The translations under genes were made by a program, and so were the position numbers. 64,000 bases of DNA from Marinobacterium litorale DSM 23545 (GTDB lineage: Bacteria; Pseudomonadota; Gammaproteobacteria; Pseudomonadales; Balneatricaceae): the NCBI RefSeq assembly GCF_000428985.1, contig NZ_AUAZ01000021.1, positions 20,361 through 84,360 on the forward strand, given 5' to 3'. Shown piece by piece: positions 35,039 through 45,331 of this stretch. Numbering within the stretch: position 1 is the stretch's first letter; every line of letters starts with the position of its first letter. The notes under the pieces are model-generated. The model did no database searches. It saw only the letters and a list, made by a program, of their open reading frames with translations, and was not told the origin of the DNA.

Positions 35039-36556
35039 ATGAGTATCGATCGAACACGTTTACCCGCCACATTATACACAGCGGAGCAGTGTCATGCGCT
35101 GGACCGGGCGGCGATTGAGCAGTTTGGTATTCCCGGTTTTCGGCTGATGCAGCGAGCCGCCCAAGCAGCCTGGGCGGTTTTGCAGCAGTATTGGCCCGGG
35201 GTGCGGCGGGTTACAGTCATATGTGGAGGCGGCAATAACGGAGGCGATGGCCTGGTTGTCGCGGGACTCGCTGCACAGGCCGGGCTTGATGTTCAGTTGG
35301 TGGTCGTAGGTGAAGGGTACGCCAGTCGGCTGCAAAACGAAGCGCGAGATGCCTGGAACTGGCTCTCCAGCACGGAAGTCAGCGCGGAACCCTGGGTGTC
35401 GGGGATGGAGTTTCGTGGTGAGTTGATCGTCGACGCACTCTTGGGCATCGGTTTGAAAGGCGAGGTGCGTGGCGATGCTGCCACGGTCATTGCCCAGCTT
35501 AATCGAAGCGGTATTGATATATTTTCAATCGACACGCCTTCCGGGCTCTGTGCCGACAGTGGCCGGGTGCTCGGTTGTGCGGTTAAGGCAACGCGTACAC
35601 TGACCTTCATCGCTTTGAAGCAAGGTCTGTTTACCCATGAAGGGGTCGACCACACCGGTGAGCTGCTATTTGATGGGCTGTTGCTACCGGAGGATGTCTT
35701 TGAAGAGGTGCCGGTCAGTGCATTCCGGACTGATGATGAAGATCTGCGCGAGTTGTTGCCGCCGCGAGAGCGTTCCGCCCACAAGGGGTGTTATGGCCAC
35801 CTACTGGTCATCGGTGGTGACCAGGGTATGGGCGGTGCGCCCCTGATGGCAGCAATGGCGGCATTGAGAAGTGGAGCGGGGCTGGTATCTCTGGCGACCC
35901 GCCCCGAGCACTGTCTGGCCGCTTTAGTGAAAGTGCCGGAAGTAATGGCCCATGGCGTGGAAAGCGCCGATGAGCTCGAGCCTCTGCTGGCTAGCGCCGA
36001 TGCGGTGGTTGTCGGGCCTGGGCTTGGCAAAGCGGACTGGGGGTGCGAGCTTCTAGGTGCAGCGTTGGCCAGCGGAAAACCGCTGGTTGTTGATGCCGAT
36101 GCTCTTAACCTGATTGCCGGCGCTGACGCGCCGGTTCAGGAGGCAGACTGGATAATGACACCGCATCCCGGTGAGGCTGCGCGGCTGCTGGGTGTATCCA
36201 CGGACCAGATCCAGAGTAACCGGTTTGAGCAGGCCCGGGAGATTCAGGCGCGCTTTGGCGGCGTGACCGTGCTGAAAGGAGCGGGCTCGCTGACCTGTGA
36301 CGGGGATGTGATCCACTTGTGCAGTGATGGCAATCCCGGCATGGCAACCGCTGGTATGGGGGATACATTATCCGGCATTATCGGGGCTTTGCTGGCGCAG
36401 CGACTCGACCCTGTAGACGCGGCGCGGCTAGGGGTGATGGTGCATGCCCGGGCTGCCGACCGGGTCGCGCTGCAGCGCGGCTCGCGGGGCTTGCTGGCCA
36501 CGGATCTGCTCGAGCAATTGCCGATGGTGATTAATGGTTTGGAACTCAATGACTGA
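35039..36556 (+). CDS. nnr: Bifunctional NAD(P)H-hydrate epimerase / ADP-dependent dehydratase
   Basis: The N-terminal YjeF_N domain (about 10-215) has CGGGNNGGDGLVVAGLAAQAG; the C-terminal ribokinase-like domain has TPHPGEAARLLG, VLKGAGSLTCDG and GNPGMATAGMGDTLSGIIGA. Together these repair damaged hydrated NAD(P)H. ATG 35039 is used because AGGGG is ten bases upstream; a GTG at 35030 would add three residues. The stop overlaps the tsaE start, so the two are likely co-translated. Confidence 0.95.
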   Translation: MSIDRTRLPATLYTAEQCHALDRAAIEQFGIPGFRLMQRAAQAAWAVLQQYWPGVRRVTVICGGGNNGGDGLVVAGLAAQAGLDVQLVVVGEGYASRLQNEARDAWNWLSSTEVSAEPWVSGMEFRGELIVDALLGIGLKGEVRGDAATVIAQLNRSGIDIFSIDTPSGLCADSGRVLGCAVKATRTLTFIALKQGLFTHEGVDHTGELLFDGLLLPEDVFEEVPVSAFRTDDEDLRELLPPRERSAHKGCYGHLLVIGGDQGMGGAPLMAAMAALRSGAGLVSLATRPEHCLAALVKVPEVMAHGVESADELEPLLASADAVVVGPGLGKADWGCELLGAALASGKPLVVDADALNLIAGADAPVQEADWIMTPHPGEAARLLGVSTDQIQSNRFEQAREIQARFGGVTVLKGAGSLTCDGDVIHLCSDGNPGMATAGMGDTLSGIIGALLAQRLDPVDAARLGVMVHARAADRVALQRGSRGLLATDLLEQLPMVINGLELND

Positions 36557-37022
36557 TCGATCGATCCAACTTGATGGAGAGGCGGCTATGGTCGCCTTCG
36601 GGGAGCGGTTCTCCGCACTTTTAAAACCGGGCACCGTGTTGTTTCTGCACGGCGATCTGGGAATGGGGAAAACGACCTTGTGTCGCGGTATCCTTCGAGG
36701 TGCAGGTCATCAGGGCGCGGTAAAAAGCCCCACGTATACACTGGTTGAGCCCTATGAATTGTCCCGGGGGCGATTTTATCATTTTGATCTCTATCGTCTG
36801 GGGGATCCGGAGGAGCTGGAGTACCTGGGGATACGCGATTATCTCGATGAAAGCTCGATCAGTCTGATCGAGTGGCCGGAGAAAGGTGCCGGTATTCTGC
36901 CATCTGCCGATATTGAGCTGAATATCCGGGCTCAGGGGACAGGACGTGTACTTACATGGCACACTAATACTGAAAAAGGCGAACAGTTGGCCGATAACCT
37001 GACTGAGCTGTTGTTAACTTAA
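36549..37022 (+). CDS. tsaE: tRNA threonylcarbamoyladenosine biosynthesis ATPase TsaE
   Basis: The P-loop is HGDLGMGKTTLCRGIL, followed by SPTYTLVEPY and HFDLYRLGDPEELEYLGIRDYL, which are TsaE signatures. It drives the TsaB-TsaD complex in making t6A37 of ANN-decoding tRNAs. ATG 36549 overlaps the nnr stop by eight bases; an upstream start at 36534 would add five residues. Length 157 fits the family (about 153). Confidence 0.96.
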   Translation: MTDRSIQLDGEAAMVAFGERFSALLKPGTVLFLHGDLGMGKTTLCRGILRGAGHQGAVKSPTYTLVEPYELSRGRFYHFDLYRLGDPEELEYLGIRDYLDESSISLIEWPEKGAGILPSADIELNIRAQGTGRVLTWHTNTEKGEQLADNLTELLLT

Positions 37023-37039
37023 ATGAGGTAGTAGGGCTG

Positions 37040-38380
37040 GTGCGTTTTCTGATTCGTTGGATGCTGATGCTGTCGCTGCTGACCAGTCAGGCGGTAGTGG
37101 CGGCCACAAGCAGTATCGAGAACGTGCGTGCGTGGTTGGCGCCGGACAACATTCGCCTGGTGTTCGACCTCAGCTCGCCGGTCAGTCATAACGTCTTTAT
37201 GCTGGATAACCCGCTGCGTCTGGTGCTCGATATCGAGCAAAGCGCATTGGGTGTTGATGTGGATCGGTTGGGGCTGGAAAAGGGCCCGATCAAGTCCGTG
37301 CGTACCGGCAAACGCGGTGATGGTGTGCGTCTGGTGCTCGATCTGGACGAGGATGTGAGTCCAAAAAGTTTTCAGCTCGACCCCAACGATCAGTATGGGC
37401 ATCGGCTCGTGCTCGACCTGGCCTTGGCCCGCTCCGCGACCGTAGAGAAGGCGCAGGAGCCACAGCCGATCAGTCAGGGGCCTTTGCGGGATATCGTCGT
37501 CGCTGTTGACGCCGGTCATGGGGGTGAAGATCCGGGCGCTTTGGGGCCGGATCGGCTGCGGGAGAAGGATGTGGTGCTGGCGATTGCCAAAGAAGTGGCG
37601 CGCCTGATTGATGCCGAGCCTGGTTACCGGGCAGAACTGATCCGCAGTGGCGATTACTATGTCAGCCTGCGTGGACGAACGCTGAAGGCGCGTAAGCTCA
37701 ATGCCGATCTTTTTGTCTCCATTCACGCGGATGCCGCACGTGATAAGCGTGCCCGCGGCGCGTCGGTCTGGGTGCTTTCCGGGCGCGGTGCGAGCAGTGA
37801 GATGGGTCGCTGGTTAGCGCAGCGCGAGAACGGAGCCGATCTGATCGGTGGTGTCGGTAGTGTCAGCCTTGAAGACAAGGATGATCTGCTGGCCAGTGTA
37901 TTACTCGATATGTCGATGACGGCCAGTCAGTCCAGCAGTCGCGAGGTCGCGAAGCGGGTCCACAGCAATATCGCCGGCTTTGCCCGAATGCATAAACCCT
38001 ATGTGGAGCAGGCCGGGTTTGTCGTGCTCAAATCACCGGATATACCGTCGATTCTGGTGGAAACCGGTTTTATCTCCAACCCCAGTGAGGCGGCCAAGCT
38101 GCGGCAGCGCGGTTACCAGAAACAGATGGCACGTGCGGTGTATGAAGGCATCAAAGCGCACTTCTGGGAACGTCCACCGGCAATGACGCATGTTGCCGCC
38201 AAAAAGCGGACGGGCGCTGTTTTGGCCGGTGCTGATCGAACCTACAAAGTGGTGCCGGGTGACACCCTGTCTGTCATCGCCGTGCGTAACGGTGTTTCTC
38301 TGGATGAGTTGCGCCGCGCCAATCAGCTTAACGGTGACCGTATCCGTGTGGGGCAGGTGCTGCGTATACCTGCCAGCTAA
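37040..38380 (+). CDS. amiB: N-acetylmuramoyl-L-alanine amidase AmiB-type
   Basis: A signal peptide (residues 1-22) precedes an AMIN domain (about 25-130) that targets septal envelope structures. An Amidase_3 domain (about 155-370) follows with DAGHGGEDPGALG, HADA and ILVETGFISNPSEAAKL, which hold the zinc ligands and catalytic Glu. A single LysM (about 398-444, YKVVPGDTLSVIAVRNGV) ends the protein. It splits septal peptidoglycan during cell separation. The GTG start at 37040 is 17 bases after tsaE. AmiB and AmiC are not strictly separable, but this locus is the amiB locus. Confidence 0.92.
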   Translation: MRFLIRWMLMLSLLTSQAVVAATSSIENVRAWLAPDNIRLVFDLSSPVSHNVFMLDNPLRLVLDIEQSALGVDVDRLGLEKGPIKSVRTGKRGDGVRLVLDLDEDVSPKSFQLDPNDQYGHRLVLDLALARSATVEKAQEPQPISQGPLRDIVVAVDAGHGGEDPGALGPDRLREKDVVLAIAKEVARLIDAEPGYRAELIRSGDYYVSLRGRTLKARKLNADLFVSIHADAARDKRARGASVWVLSGRGASSEMGRWLAQRENGADLIGGVGSVSLEDKDDLLASVLLDMSMTASQSSSREVAKRVHSNIAGFARMHKPYVEQAGFVVLKSPDIPSILVETGFISNPSEAAKLRQRGYQKQMARAVYEGIKAHFWERPPAMTHVAAKKRTGAVLAGADRTYKVVPGDTLSVIAVRNGVSLDELRRANQLNGDRIRVGQVLRIPAS

Positions 38381-38422
38381 TCCGTCGTTCCGCGTACCTT
38401 CTAGTTATTGGATCTGATCTCT

Positions 38423-40261
38423 ATGTCGAGAATACATTTGCTCTCGCCTCAGCTGGCCAACCAGATTGCGGCGGGTGAGGTGGTTGAACGACCCGCTTCT
38501 GTGGTTAAGGAGTTGCTGGAGAACAGTCTCGACGCAGGTGCCGGTAAGGTCGATGTGGATGTGGAACAGGGGGGTATTAAACGAATTCGCTTGCGCGATG
38601 ATGGTCTGGGTATCGAGAAGGACGATCTGGCGCTGGCGTTGAGTCGTCACGCGACCTCCAAGATTCGCATGCTGGAAGACCTTGAAGCGGTCGCCAGTCT
38701 GGGGTTTCGGGGGGAAGCGCTGGCTTCGATCAGTTCGGTTTCCCGCCTGGCGTTGACCTCGCGTACTGAATCTCAGGATGCGGCCTGGCAGGTTCAGGCC
38801 GAGGGCCGGGATATGGAGTCGGTGCTAAGCCCCGCTGCCCATCCGCGCGGCACCACCGTGGATGTTCGCGACCTGTTTTTTAATACCCCGGCCCGGCGCA
38901 AGTTTCTCAAAACCGAGCAGACCGAGTTTCGTCACCTGGAAGAGGTGATCAAGCGGATGGCGCTCAGTCGTTTTGATGTGGGTTTCTCCCTGTCCCATAA
39001 CGGCCGCCAGATCCACCAATTGCGACCGGTGGATGGCGAGCAGGCCCGGGAGCGACGGCTGGCTTCTTTGTTGGGGAAGGGCTTTATTGAGCAGGCTTTG
39101 AACCTGGATGTCAGTGCTGAGGCTTCCGGGCTGCGCCTCTGGGGATGGATTGGGCTGCCCACATACTCCCGAAGTCAGGCCGATCAGCAGTACTTTTTCG
39201 TCAACGGTCGCATTATCCGCGACAAAGTTGTGACCCATGCCGTGAGACAGGCATACAGCGATGTGCTGTTCCATGGTCGTCACCCGGCCTTTGTGCTCTA
39301 CCTTGAGCTTGATCCGGCGTTGGTTGATGTCAATGTACACCCCACCAAGCATGAAGTGCGCTTTCGGGAGAGTCGCCTAGTACATGATTTTATCTTCCGC
39401 ACCCTGCATCGAGTGATCGCGGATGTGCGTCCCGGCGATGAGCATGCGGTACCCGCCAGTCAGTCGGTTGATGCCCCGGCGGCACTGAGTCCTGCGCCGG
39501 GTGCAGTGAGCACAGGACAGAGTTTTAGCCAGGGAAGGATGCCTCTTTATCAGGGGAGCGGTGGCCCTGCGCGCGGTGCTGTGCAAGAGCAGATCCGTGC
39601 CTATGGTGAGCTACATGAACCGGCGCAGCCGCAGGTCTCAGCGCCGCTTGAGATGCCCGAGGCAGCACCGGAGGAAGCGCCACCACTGGGCTATGCCGTT
39701 GCGCAATTGCACGGTATCTATGTGTTGGCACAAAACGCTCAGGGGCTGGTTTTGGTGGATATGCACGCGGCCCACGAACGTATCGTTTACGAACGTATGA
39801 AGCAGGCCTGGGAGCAGGATCGCGTGCGCTCCCAGCCGCTGCTGGTTCCGGTCAGTTTGAGTGTGAGCGAACGCGAGGCGGATCTGGCGGAAGAGCAACC
39901 CGAGCTGTTTGAGCGCCTTGGTTTCAAAGTCGAGCGCATGGGGGCGGATACGCTGACTGTCCGCGAAGTGCCTGTGTCCCTGGCCCGTGCCGATGCCGGG
40001 CAGCTGGTTCGTGATGTACTTGCCGATCTGGTGGTGTTTGGTAGCAGTCAGCGCATTGATCAGCATATCAATGAACTGCTGGGTACGATGGCCTGTCACG
40101 GAGCCGTCCGCGCCAACCGCCAGCTAACGCTGCCTGAAATGAATGCCTTGCTGCGGGATATGGAAACTACCGAACGCAGCGGGCAGTGCAATCATGGGCG
40201 TCCGACCTGGACTCAGCTGTCTATGGCGGAGCTCGATAAACTGTTTTTACGGGGGCAGTAG
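38423..40261 (+). CDS. mutL: DNA mismatch repair protein MutL, endonuclease type
   Basis: The N-terminal GHKL ATPase is clear: [27 protein letters not shown] and [11 protein letters not shown] Pro/Gln/Ala linker (about 335-430) leads to a C-terminal domain with [12 protein letters not shown], which fits DQHA(X)2E(X)4E with Met for Gln, plus ACHGAVRAN and CNHGRPTW. Those metal-site motifs mark MutL that nicks DNA itself, as in Pseudomonas and unlike E. coli. ATG 38423 gives 612 residues. It is 3 bases from miaA. Confidence 0.96.
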   Translation: MSRIHLLSPQLANQIAAGEVVERPASVVKELLENSLDAGAGKVDVDVEQGGIKRIRLRDDGLGIEKDDLALALSRHATSKIRMLEDLEAVASLGFRGEALASISSVSRLALTSRTESQDAAWQVQAEGRDMESVLSPAAHPRGTTVDVRDLFFNTPARRKFLKTEQTEFRHLEEVIKRMALSRFDVGFSLSHNGRQIHQLRPVDGEQARERRLASLLGKGFIEQALNLDVSAEASGLRLWGWIGLPTYSRSQADQQYFFVNGRIIRDKVVTHAVRQAYSDVLFHGRHPAFVLYLELDPALVDVNVHPTKHEVRFRESRLVHDFIFRTLHRVIADVRPGDEHAVPASQSVDAPAALSPAPGAVSTGQSFSQGRMPLYQGSGGPARGAVQEQIRAYGELHEPAQPQVSAPLEMPEAAPEEAPPLGYAVAQLHGIYVLAQNAQGLVLVDMHAAHERIVYERMKQAWEQDRVRSQPLLVPVSLSVSEREADLAEEQPELFERLGFKVERMGADTLTVREVPVSLARADAGQLVRDVLADLVVFGSSQRIDQHINELLGTMACHGAVRANRQLTLPEMNALLRDMETTERSGQCNHGRPTWTQLSMAELDKLFLRGQ

Positions 40262-40263
40262 TT

Positions 40264-41205
40264 GTGGACAACCACCTGCCACCGGCTATTTTTTTGATGG
40301 GACCGACAGCCTCCGGTAAAACCGCGCTGGCTATGCATCTCTATGATCGTTTGCCCTGTGAGCTGGTCAGTGTGGACTCGGCGCTGATTTATCGGGGAAT
40401 GGATATCGGGACGGCCAAACCGACACCGGAAGAGCTTTCGGCCTACCCCCATCGTCTGATCGATATCCGTGATCCGCTGGAGAGCTATTCTGCGGCGGAG
40501 TTTCGTGCTGATGCGTTGAAAGCGATTGGGGAGATAAGCGCCCGCGGGCGTATACCGCTGTTTGTCGGTGGCACCATGCTCTACTTCAATGCTCTGCAGC
40601 AGGGGTTGGCGACACTGCCCGAAGCCGACCCGGCGCTCAGGGCTGAAATTGAGTCGGATGCGGCACGGCTGGGGTGGCCAGCTATGCACGAGCGGTTGGC
40701 AAGGTTGGATCCGGCGGCCGGAGAGCGCCTTAAACCCACCGACTCACAGCGCATAGAGCGGGCGCTGGAGGTTGTCCTGTTGACGGGGAAACCGATCAGT
40801 GAACATTGGGCCGCGCAGCAGCGGGCTGAACTTCCCTGTCGAGTGACGGCACTGGCGTTGGCGCCACATGATCGCTCGGTACTTCATCAGCGTATAGAAA
40901 AACGATTCGATCAGATGCTGGCTAACGGGTTCGAGGAGGAGGTCTTGGCGCTGCAGGAACGTGGCGACCTGCATCCGGGACTGGCCTCTATTCGCTGTGT
41001 CGGTTATCGACAGATGTGGGACTACATTACCGGTGATCTGGACTATGAACAGATGCGCTTTCGCGGTATTGTCGCCACCCGCCAGTTGGCCAAGCGGCAG
41101 CTCACCTGGATGCGGGGCTGGAAAGATCCGCTGCACTGGCTCGACAGTGAGGCGGATAATTTACTTTCGTCTGCCTTGAAACTGGTGGAATCAAGCATTA
41201 TATAA
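40264..41205 (+). CDS. miaA: tRNA dimethylallyltransferase
   Basis: [16 protein letters not shown] is the P-loop and [16 protein letters not shown] the isopentenyl-acceptor motif of Mia[14 protein letters not shown] and [12 protein letters not shown] are also conserved. It adds a dimethylallyl group to A37 of UNN-decoding tRNAs. Translation starts at GTG 40264, just after the mutL stop. Length 313 fits the family. Confidence 0.97.
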   Translation: MDNHLPPAIFLMGPTASGKTALAMHLYDRLPCELVSVDSALIYRGMDIGTAKPTPEELSAYPHRLIDIRDPLESYSAAEFRADALKAIGEISARGRIPLFVGGTMLYFNALQQGLATLPEADPALRAEIESDAARLGWPAMHERLARLDPAAGERLKPTDSQRIERALEVVLLTGKPISEHWAAQQRAELPCRVTALALAPHDRSVLHQRIEKRFDQMLANGFEEEVLALQERGDLHPGLASIRCVGYRQMWDYITGDLDYEQMRFRGIVATRQLAKRQLTWMRGWKDPLHWLDSEADNLLSSALKLVESSII

Positions 41206-41305
41206 TGGTCACTTGCTCATGGCTTAACCAGCGCCGGATTTCGGTGTCTGGGCCATAGACCAAAAACTACAACGAAACATTTTCTTTTTTGGGAAGGAGT
41301 TTGCA

Positions 41306-41545
41306 ATGTCAAAAGGGCAGTCTTTACAAGACCCTTATCTGAATGTGCTGCGCAAGGAGCGTATTCCGGTGTCTATCTTTCTGGTTAACGGTATCAAACT
41401 GCAGGGACAGATCGAATCTTTCGATCAGTTTGTGATCCTGCTGAAGAATACGGTCAGCCAGATGGTCTATAAACATGCCATCTCTACGGTGGTTCCGTCA
41501 CGTCCGGTGAAATTACCGCAGGGCGACGAGAAGGCGGCAGACTGA
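41306..41545 (+). CDS. hfq: RNA chaperone Hfq
   Basis: The Sm1 part reads [20 protein letters not shown] and the Sm2 signature is YKHAIST. The 79 residues have only a short acidic tail. Hfq hexamers bind sRNAs and mRNAs to promote pairing. A strong GGAAGGAG site precedes the ATG. The 100-base gap after miaA is the longest within this run, so an hfq promoter may lie there, as in other gammaproteobacteria. Confidence 0.98.
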   Translation: MSKGQSLQDPYLNVLRKERIPVSIFLVNGIKLQGQIESFDQFVILLKNTVSQMVYKHAISTVVPSRPVKLPQGDEKAAD

Positions 41546-41553
41546 GGTATTAA

Positions 41554-42852
41554 TTGTTTTTCGAACGTCCCCAATCGGGCGAGAGAGCGATCCTCGTCCA
41601 TATCGAGCTGTCCTCCGACGCGGACAGTGAAGATCCGAGGGAACTGGAAGAGCTGGCGCTCTCCGCAGGCGCTGATCCGGTTGAGTTTTTGACCGGGTCG
41701 CGTGCCGATCCCAGTCCCAAATTTTTCCTAGGAGCAGGCAAGGTCGATGAATTGCGGGCGCTGGTGCGACAGCACGAAGCGGAGCTCGTGATCTTTAACC
41801 ATGCCCTGAGCCCGGCCCAGGAGCGCAATCTGGAACGGGAGATTCAATGTCGGGTACTTGATCGCACCGGCTTGATCCTGGATATCTTTGCGCAGCGTGC
41901 CCGTACCCACGAAGGTAAGTTACAGGTCGAATTGGCGCAGTTGGAGCACATGTCCACTCGCCTGGTTCGCGGCTGGACTCACCTTGAGCGCCAGAAGGGC
42001 GGTATCGGCCTGCGTGGTCCGGGTGAAACCCAGCTGGAAACCGACCGGCGTCTGCTGCGGGCGCGTATCAAGTCGATCCAGAAACGTCTGGAAAAAGTTC
42101 GTACCCAGCGTGAGCAGGGGCGGCGCTCCCGTCGGCGTGCCGAGGTGCCAACCGTTGCTTTGGTCGGCTACACCAACGCGGGTAAGTCGACGTTGTTCAA
42201 TCGGGTTACCGACTCGGGTGTATATGCCGCGGACCAGCTGTTTGCGACACTGGACCCTACGCTTCGCCGTGTCGAGCTGGATGATGTGGGGCCGGCGATC
42301 CTGGCGGATACGGTGGGATTTATCAAACACCTGCCGCACAAGCTGGTAGAGTCGTTCCGTGCGACCTTGCAGGAGACTGTGGAGGCCAGCCTGTTGGTGC
42401 ACGTCATCGACTGTTACGATGAGGAGCGTCAGGACCATATCGAGCAGGTGCATGCCGTGCTGCGCGAAATCGGTGCGGAAGAGGTGCCGTCACTGCAGGT
42501 GTATAACAAAATCGACATGCTGGCGGGTCAATCGCCGCGGATCGATTGTGACGAAGAGGGTGCCCCCCAGCGGGTCTGGCTTTCTGCTCAGAACGGCGAA
42601 GGTGTGGATCTGTTGATGGATGCGATTCGCCAGCGGCTCAGCGGTGATATGTTCCACGATACGCTGTGTCTGGATCCGAGTCAGGGCCAGTTGCGGGCGC
42701 AGCTCTATGCGCAGGGTGGCGTAGTCACTGAACGGGTTGATGATCAGGGGCGTATAAGTCTGGAGGTGAGGATGCCTATGCGGGATATTCGGCAGCTGCT
42801 CAGTCGATTGCAGATTCCGGCGGAACGTTATCTGCCGGAGCCGGTCCACTGA
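41554..42852 (+). CDS. hflX: Ribosome-associated GTPase HflX
   Basis: The HflX N-terminal domain (about 1-180) has FLGAGKVDELRALV, VIFNHALSPAQERNLE and KGGIGLRGPGETQLETDRR. The GTPase domain has [14 protein letters not shown] (G1), DTVGFI (G3) and NKID (G4). HflX rescues stalled or heat-damaged ribosomes by splitting them. The start is TTG 41554, six bases after GAGG, eight bases after the hfq stop. Length 432 matches E. coli (426). Confidence 0.96.
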   Translation: MFFERPQSGERAILVHIELSSDADSEDPRELEELALSAGADPVEFLTGSRADPSPKFFLGAGKVDELRALVRQHEAELVIFNHALSPAQERNLEREIQCRVLDRTGLILDIFAQRARTHEGKLQVELAQLEHMSTRLVRGWTHLERQKGGIGLRGPGETQLETDRRLLRARIKSIQKRLEKVRTQREQGRRSRRRAEVPTVALVGYTNAGKSTLFNRVTDSGVYAADQLFATLDPTLRRVELDDVGPAILADTVGFIKHLPHKLVESFRATLQETVEASLLVHVIDCYDEERQDHIEQVHAVLREIGAEEVPSLQVYNKIDMLAGQSPRIDCDEEGAPQRVWLSAQNGEGVDLLMDAIRQRLSGDMFHDTLCLDPSQGQLRAQLYAQGGVVTERVDDQGRISLEVRMPMRDIRQLLSRLQIPAERYLPEPVH

Positions 42853-42929
42853 TACGGCGAGGTTGCGCCCCCGCAAGCAGCCCCCTAGAATTTCGATAAA
42901 TTTCAAGCGTTTCACTAACGGAGAACTCT

Positions 42930-44129
42930 ATGGCCTGGAATGAGCCTGGCGGTAATGGCAACAACCATGACCCCTGGAGCGGTGGCGGAAAGGATGACCG
43001 CGGCAAGCGAGGACCGGATCAGGGTCCGCCCGATCTAGACGAGGCGCTGCGCAAGCTGCAGGATCGAATGAATGCCCTGTTCGGCGGTGGTAAGCGCCGT
43101 GGAGGCTCCAGTGGTGGCAGCAGCGGCGGTAGCGGAGGCTTCGGCTTTGTTATCGTGCTGATCGTACTGGCTGCGCTGTTCTGGGCCGGGATGGGGTTTT
43201 ATACCGTGGATCAGCCGGAGCGAGGTGTTGTGCTTCGTTTGGGTAAATTCCAAGAGACGGTACAGCCTGGTCTGCAGTGGAATCCGCCGCTGATCGACGA
43301 AGTGACGTTGGTCAACACGGAAGTTGTGCGGACCCATAGTCACGATTCCCAGATGTTGACCGAAGACGAAAACATCGTTTACGTGGACCTGACGGTACAG
43401 TACGTTGCGACTGACCCGAAAGCGTTCACCCTGAACGTGCGCTCGCCCGAGGAAAGTCTGGCCCACGCGGCTGAGTCAGCGCTGCGCCATGTGGTGGGTA
43501 CCACCGGTCTGCACGCTATTCTGACGGAAGGTCGTGAAACCCTGGGTCTGCAGGTGCAGGAGCGCTTACAGCGTTACATGGAGTTCTACGGTACCGGTAT
43601 CAACATCACCAAGATCAACATCAAGAACGCCCAGGCGCCGAGTCAGGTGCAGGAAGCGTTCGATGACGTGATCAAGGCCCGTGAGGATGAGCAGCGTGTC
43701 ATTAATGAAGCTCAGACCTACGCCAACGGAGTGGTTCCCGAGGCGCGTGGTAATGCTCAGCGGATCATCGAGGAAGCTAACGCCTATCGTGAAGAGGTGG
43801 TTGCCCGGGCAACCGGTCAGGCCCGCCGTTTCTCGGCGCTGCTCAACGAGTACGAGAAGGCACCAGACGTTACCCGTCAGCGACTGTACTTGGAAACCAT
43901 GCAGGAAGTGCTGGGTAAAACACCCAAGGTGCTGGTTGATGTGGAAGGCGGCAATAACATGATGTATCTGCCCCTTGATAAACTGATGGATAAGCAGTCC
44001 GAGGTGCGTGACAGTGCGGGTCGGTCGGTGCGGCTGGATGACGCCAGCCTGCGTCAGATTACCGATGAGGTGATGAACCAGATTCGTCAGCGCCAGGGTT
44101 CAACCACAACAACTCGGGAGGGCCGCTGA
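42930..44129 (+). CDS. hflK: FtsH protease regulator HflK
   Basis: A Gly-rich, charged cytoplasmic head (residues 1-70) precedes one membrane helix (about 71-92, FVIVLIVLAALFWAGMGFYTV). A band-7/SPFH domain (about 95-280) has ERGVVLRLGKFQETVQPGLQWNPP, then a charged helix. With HflC it forms a large periplasmic ring around FtsH. Its TGA overlaps the hflC ATG. Length 399 fits HflK (419 in E. coli). Confidence 0.96.
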   Translation: MAWNEPGGNGNNHDPWSGGGKDDRGKRGPDQGPPDLDEALRKLQDRMNALFGGGKRRGGSSGGSSGGSGGFGFVIVLIVLAALFWAGMGFYTVDQPERGVVLRLGKFQETVQPGLQWNPPLIDEVTLVNTEVVRTHSHDSQMLTEDENIVYVDLTVQYVATDPKAFTLNVRSPEESLAHAAESALRHVVGTTGLHAILTEGRETLGLQVQERLQRYMEFYGTGINITKINIKNAQAPSQVQEAFDDVIKAREDEQRVINEAQTYANGVVPEARGNAQRIIEEANAYREEVVARATGQARRFSALLNEYEKAPDVTRQRLYLETMQEVLGKTPKVLVDVEGGNNMMYLPLDKLMDKQSEVRDSAGRSVRLDDASLRQITDEVMNQIRQRQGSTTTTREGR

Positions 44130-45007
44130 TGAACGCCAAGTCACTTTACGCCTTGATCGCCGTACTGGTGGTGGTCCTGGTTGGTTCCAAATCACTGTAT
44201 ATTGTTAAAGAGACTGAGCGCGCGGTTCAGCTGCGTTTCGGTGAAATCGTCAACCCTGACGTTGCACCGGGGCTGCACGTGAAGATCCCGTTCGTGCATA
44301 CCGTGCGAGTTTTCGATGCTCGTGTGCAGACACTGGATGCGCGCCCGCAGTCGTTCCTGACGCTGGAGAAGAAACGTCTGATTGTCGATTCGTTCGTCAA
44401 GTGGCGTATTGCCGATCCGGCCAAATACTACACCTCTATCTCGGGGGATATGTTCCGGGCTTCTGAACGTCTGTCCAACAACATCGAGGAAAAGCTGCGT
44501 AACCAGTTCGGTGAGCGCACGGTAACCGAAGTTGTGTCGGGCGAGCGTGAAGAGGTGATGGATGCGGTTATTCGTGATCTGAGCCGTCAAGCGGATGAGC
44601 AGTTCGGTATCGAAATTATCGATGTGCGCGTGAAACGTATCGATCTGCCCACGGAGGTTTCTTCCTCAGTGTATGATCGTATGCGCACCGAGCGTCAGCG
44701 TCTGGCACGTGAGCTGCGAGCACGAGGCAGAGAACTCGCGGAAGGTATCCGGGCTGATGCAGACCGTCAGCGCACGGTTATCCTGGCCGAGGCGTATCGG
44801 GAGTCTGAAGAGGTTCGCGGTGAAGGTGATGCGGAGGCCGCTCGAGTTTACGCGGAGGCCTATCAGCGTGATCCGGAATTCTTCGCATTTAATAGAAGCC
44901 TTCAGGCTTACCGCGATACGTTCAGCGGTGGCGGTGACGTTATGTTGCTGAAGCCGGATAGCGATTTCTTCCGCTATCTTGATGATGCGCAGCCGCCTTT
45001 GGATTGA
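44129..45007 (+). CDS. hflC: FtsH protease regulator HflC
   Basis: One membrane helix (residues 4-22) leads to an SPFH domain with TERAVQLRFGEIVNPDVAPG, RVKRIDLPTEVSSSVYDRM and RARGRELAEGIRADADRQRT, the standard HflC order. It is coupled to hflK by a one-base overlap (TGATG). Length 292 compares with 334 in E. coli. Two tandem GC-rich hairpins follow. Confidence 0.96.
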   Translation: MNAKSLYALIAVLVVVLVGSKSLYIVKETERAVQLRFGEIVNPDVAPGLHVKIPFVHTVRVFDARVQTLDARPQSFLTLEKKRLIVDSFVKWRIADPAKYYTSISGDMFRASERLSNNIEEKLRNQFGERTVTEVVSGEREEVMDAVIRDLSRQADEQFGIEIIDVRVKRIDLPTEVSSSVYDRMRTERQRLARELRARGRELAEGIRADADRQRTVILAEAYRESEEVRGEGDAEAARVYAEAYQRDPEFFAFNRSLQAYRDTFSGGGDVMLLKPDSDFFRYLDDAQPPLD

Positions 45008-45022
45008 GGTGTTTGAGCTGAT

Positions 45023-45091
45023 AAACCGGGTGCCCTCGGGCCCCGGTTTCGTGGTAATATTTATCAAACCGGGTGTACGCCCGGTTTTTTT
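45023..45091 (+). terminator. Tandem hairpins after hflC, second with T-tract
   Basis: Both hairpins share the stem AAACCGGG/CCCGGTTT: 45023-45030 with 45042-45049, and 45066-45073 with 45080-45087. Only the second is followed by seven Ts (45085-45091), so it is the likely terminator. The yjeT start is 17 bases later. Confidence 0.75.
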
Positions 45092-45108
45092 GTGGTTTGA
45101 GGTGGGCA

Positions 45109-45303
45109 ATGACCGAACTCTGGCGGGAGCTGTTGATCGGGTTCTGTCTGATGCTGGTACTTGAGGGGATCATTCCATTCCTTTATCCCGGCCGTTGGCG
45201 GGCTCTGGTAAACCGTCTTGCTCAGGTAGACGATAGAACCCTTCGAATGACGGGGCTGGTATCGATGCTCTTTGGGGTTGGTTTGCTCTACCTTGTTCAC
45301 TGA
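45109..45303 (+). CDS. yjeT: DUF2065 (YjeT-like) small membrane protein
   Basis: The 64-residue protein has two hydrophobic helices, LLIGFCLMLVLEGIIPFLYP and TGLVSMLFGVGLLYLV, with a Trp/Arg-rich loop PGRWRALVNRLAQVDD between them, the pattern of the YjeT family that lies beside hflC in many gammaproteobacteria. GAGGTG precedes the ATG. An upstream start near 45073 would begin in the terminator and is rejected. No molecular role is known to me. Confidence 0.85.
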   Translation: MTELWRELLIGFCLMLVLEGIIPFLYPGRWRALVNRLAQVDDRTLRMTGLVSMLFGVGLLYLVH

Positions 45304-45331
45304 ATTCGAGTTAAGCGTACGGGAGTCATGC

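Noticed and set aside
37019..37726. 235-residue open frame on the - strand over amiB
   Set aside because: It mirrors amiB codons and shows no family pattern; amiB has complete domains.
45073..45108. Longer start for the yjeT gene
   Set aside because: It begins in the terminator hairpin and adds residues atypical for DUF2065.
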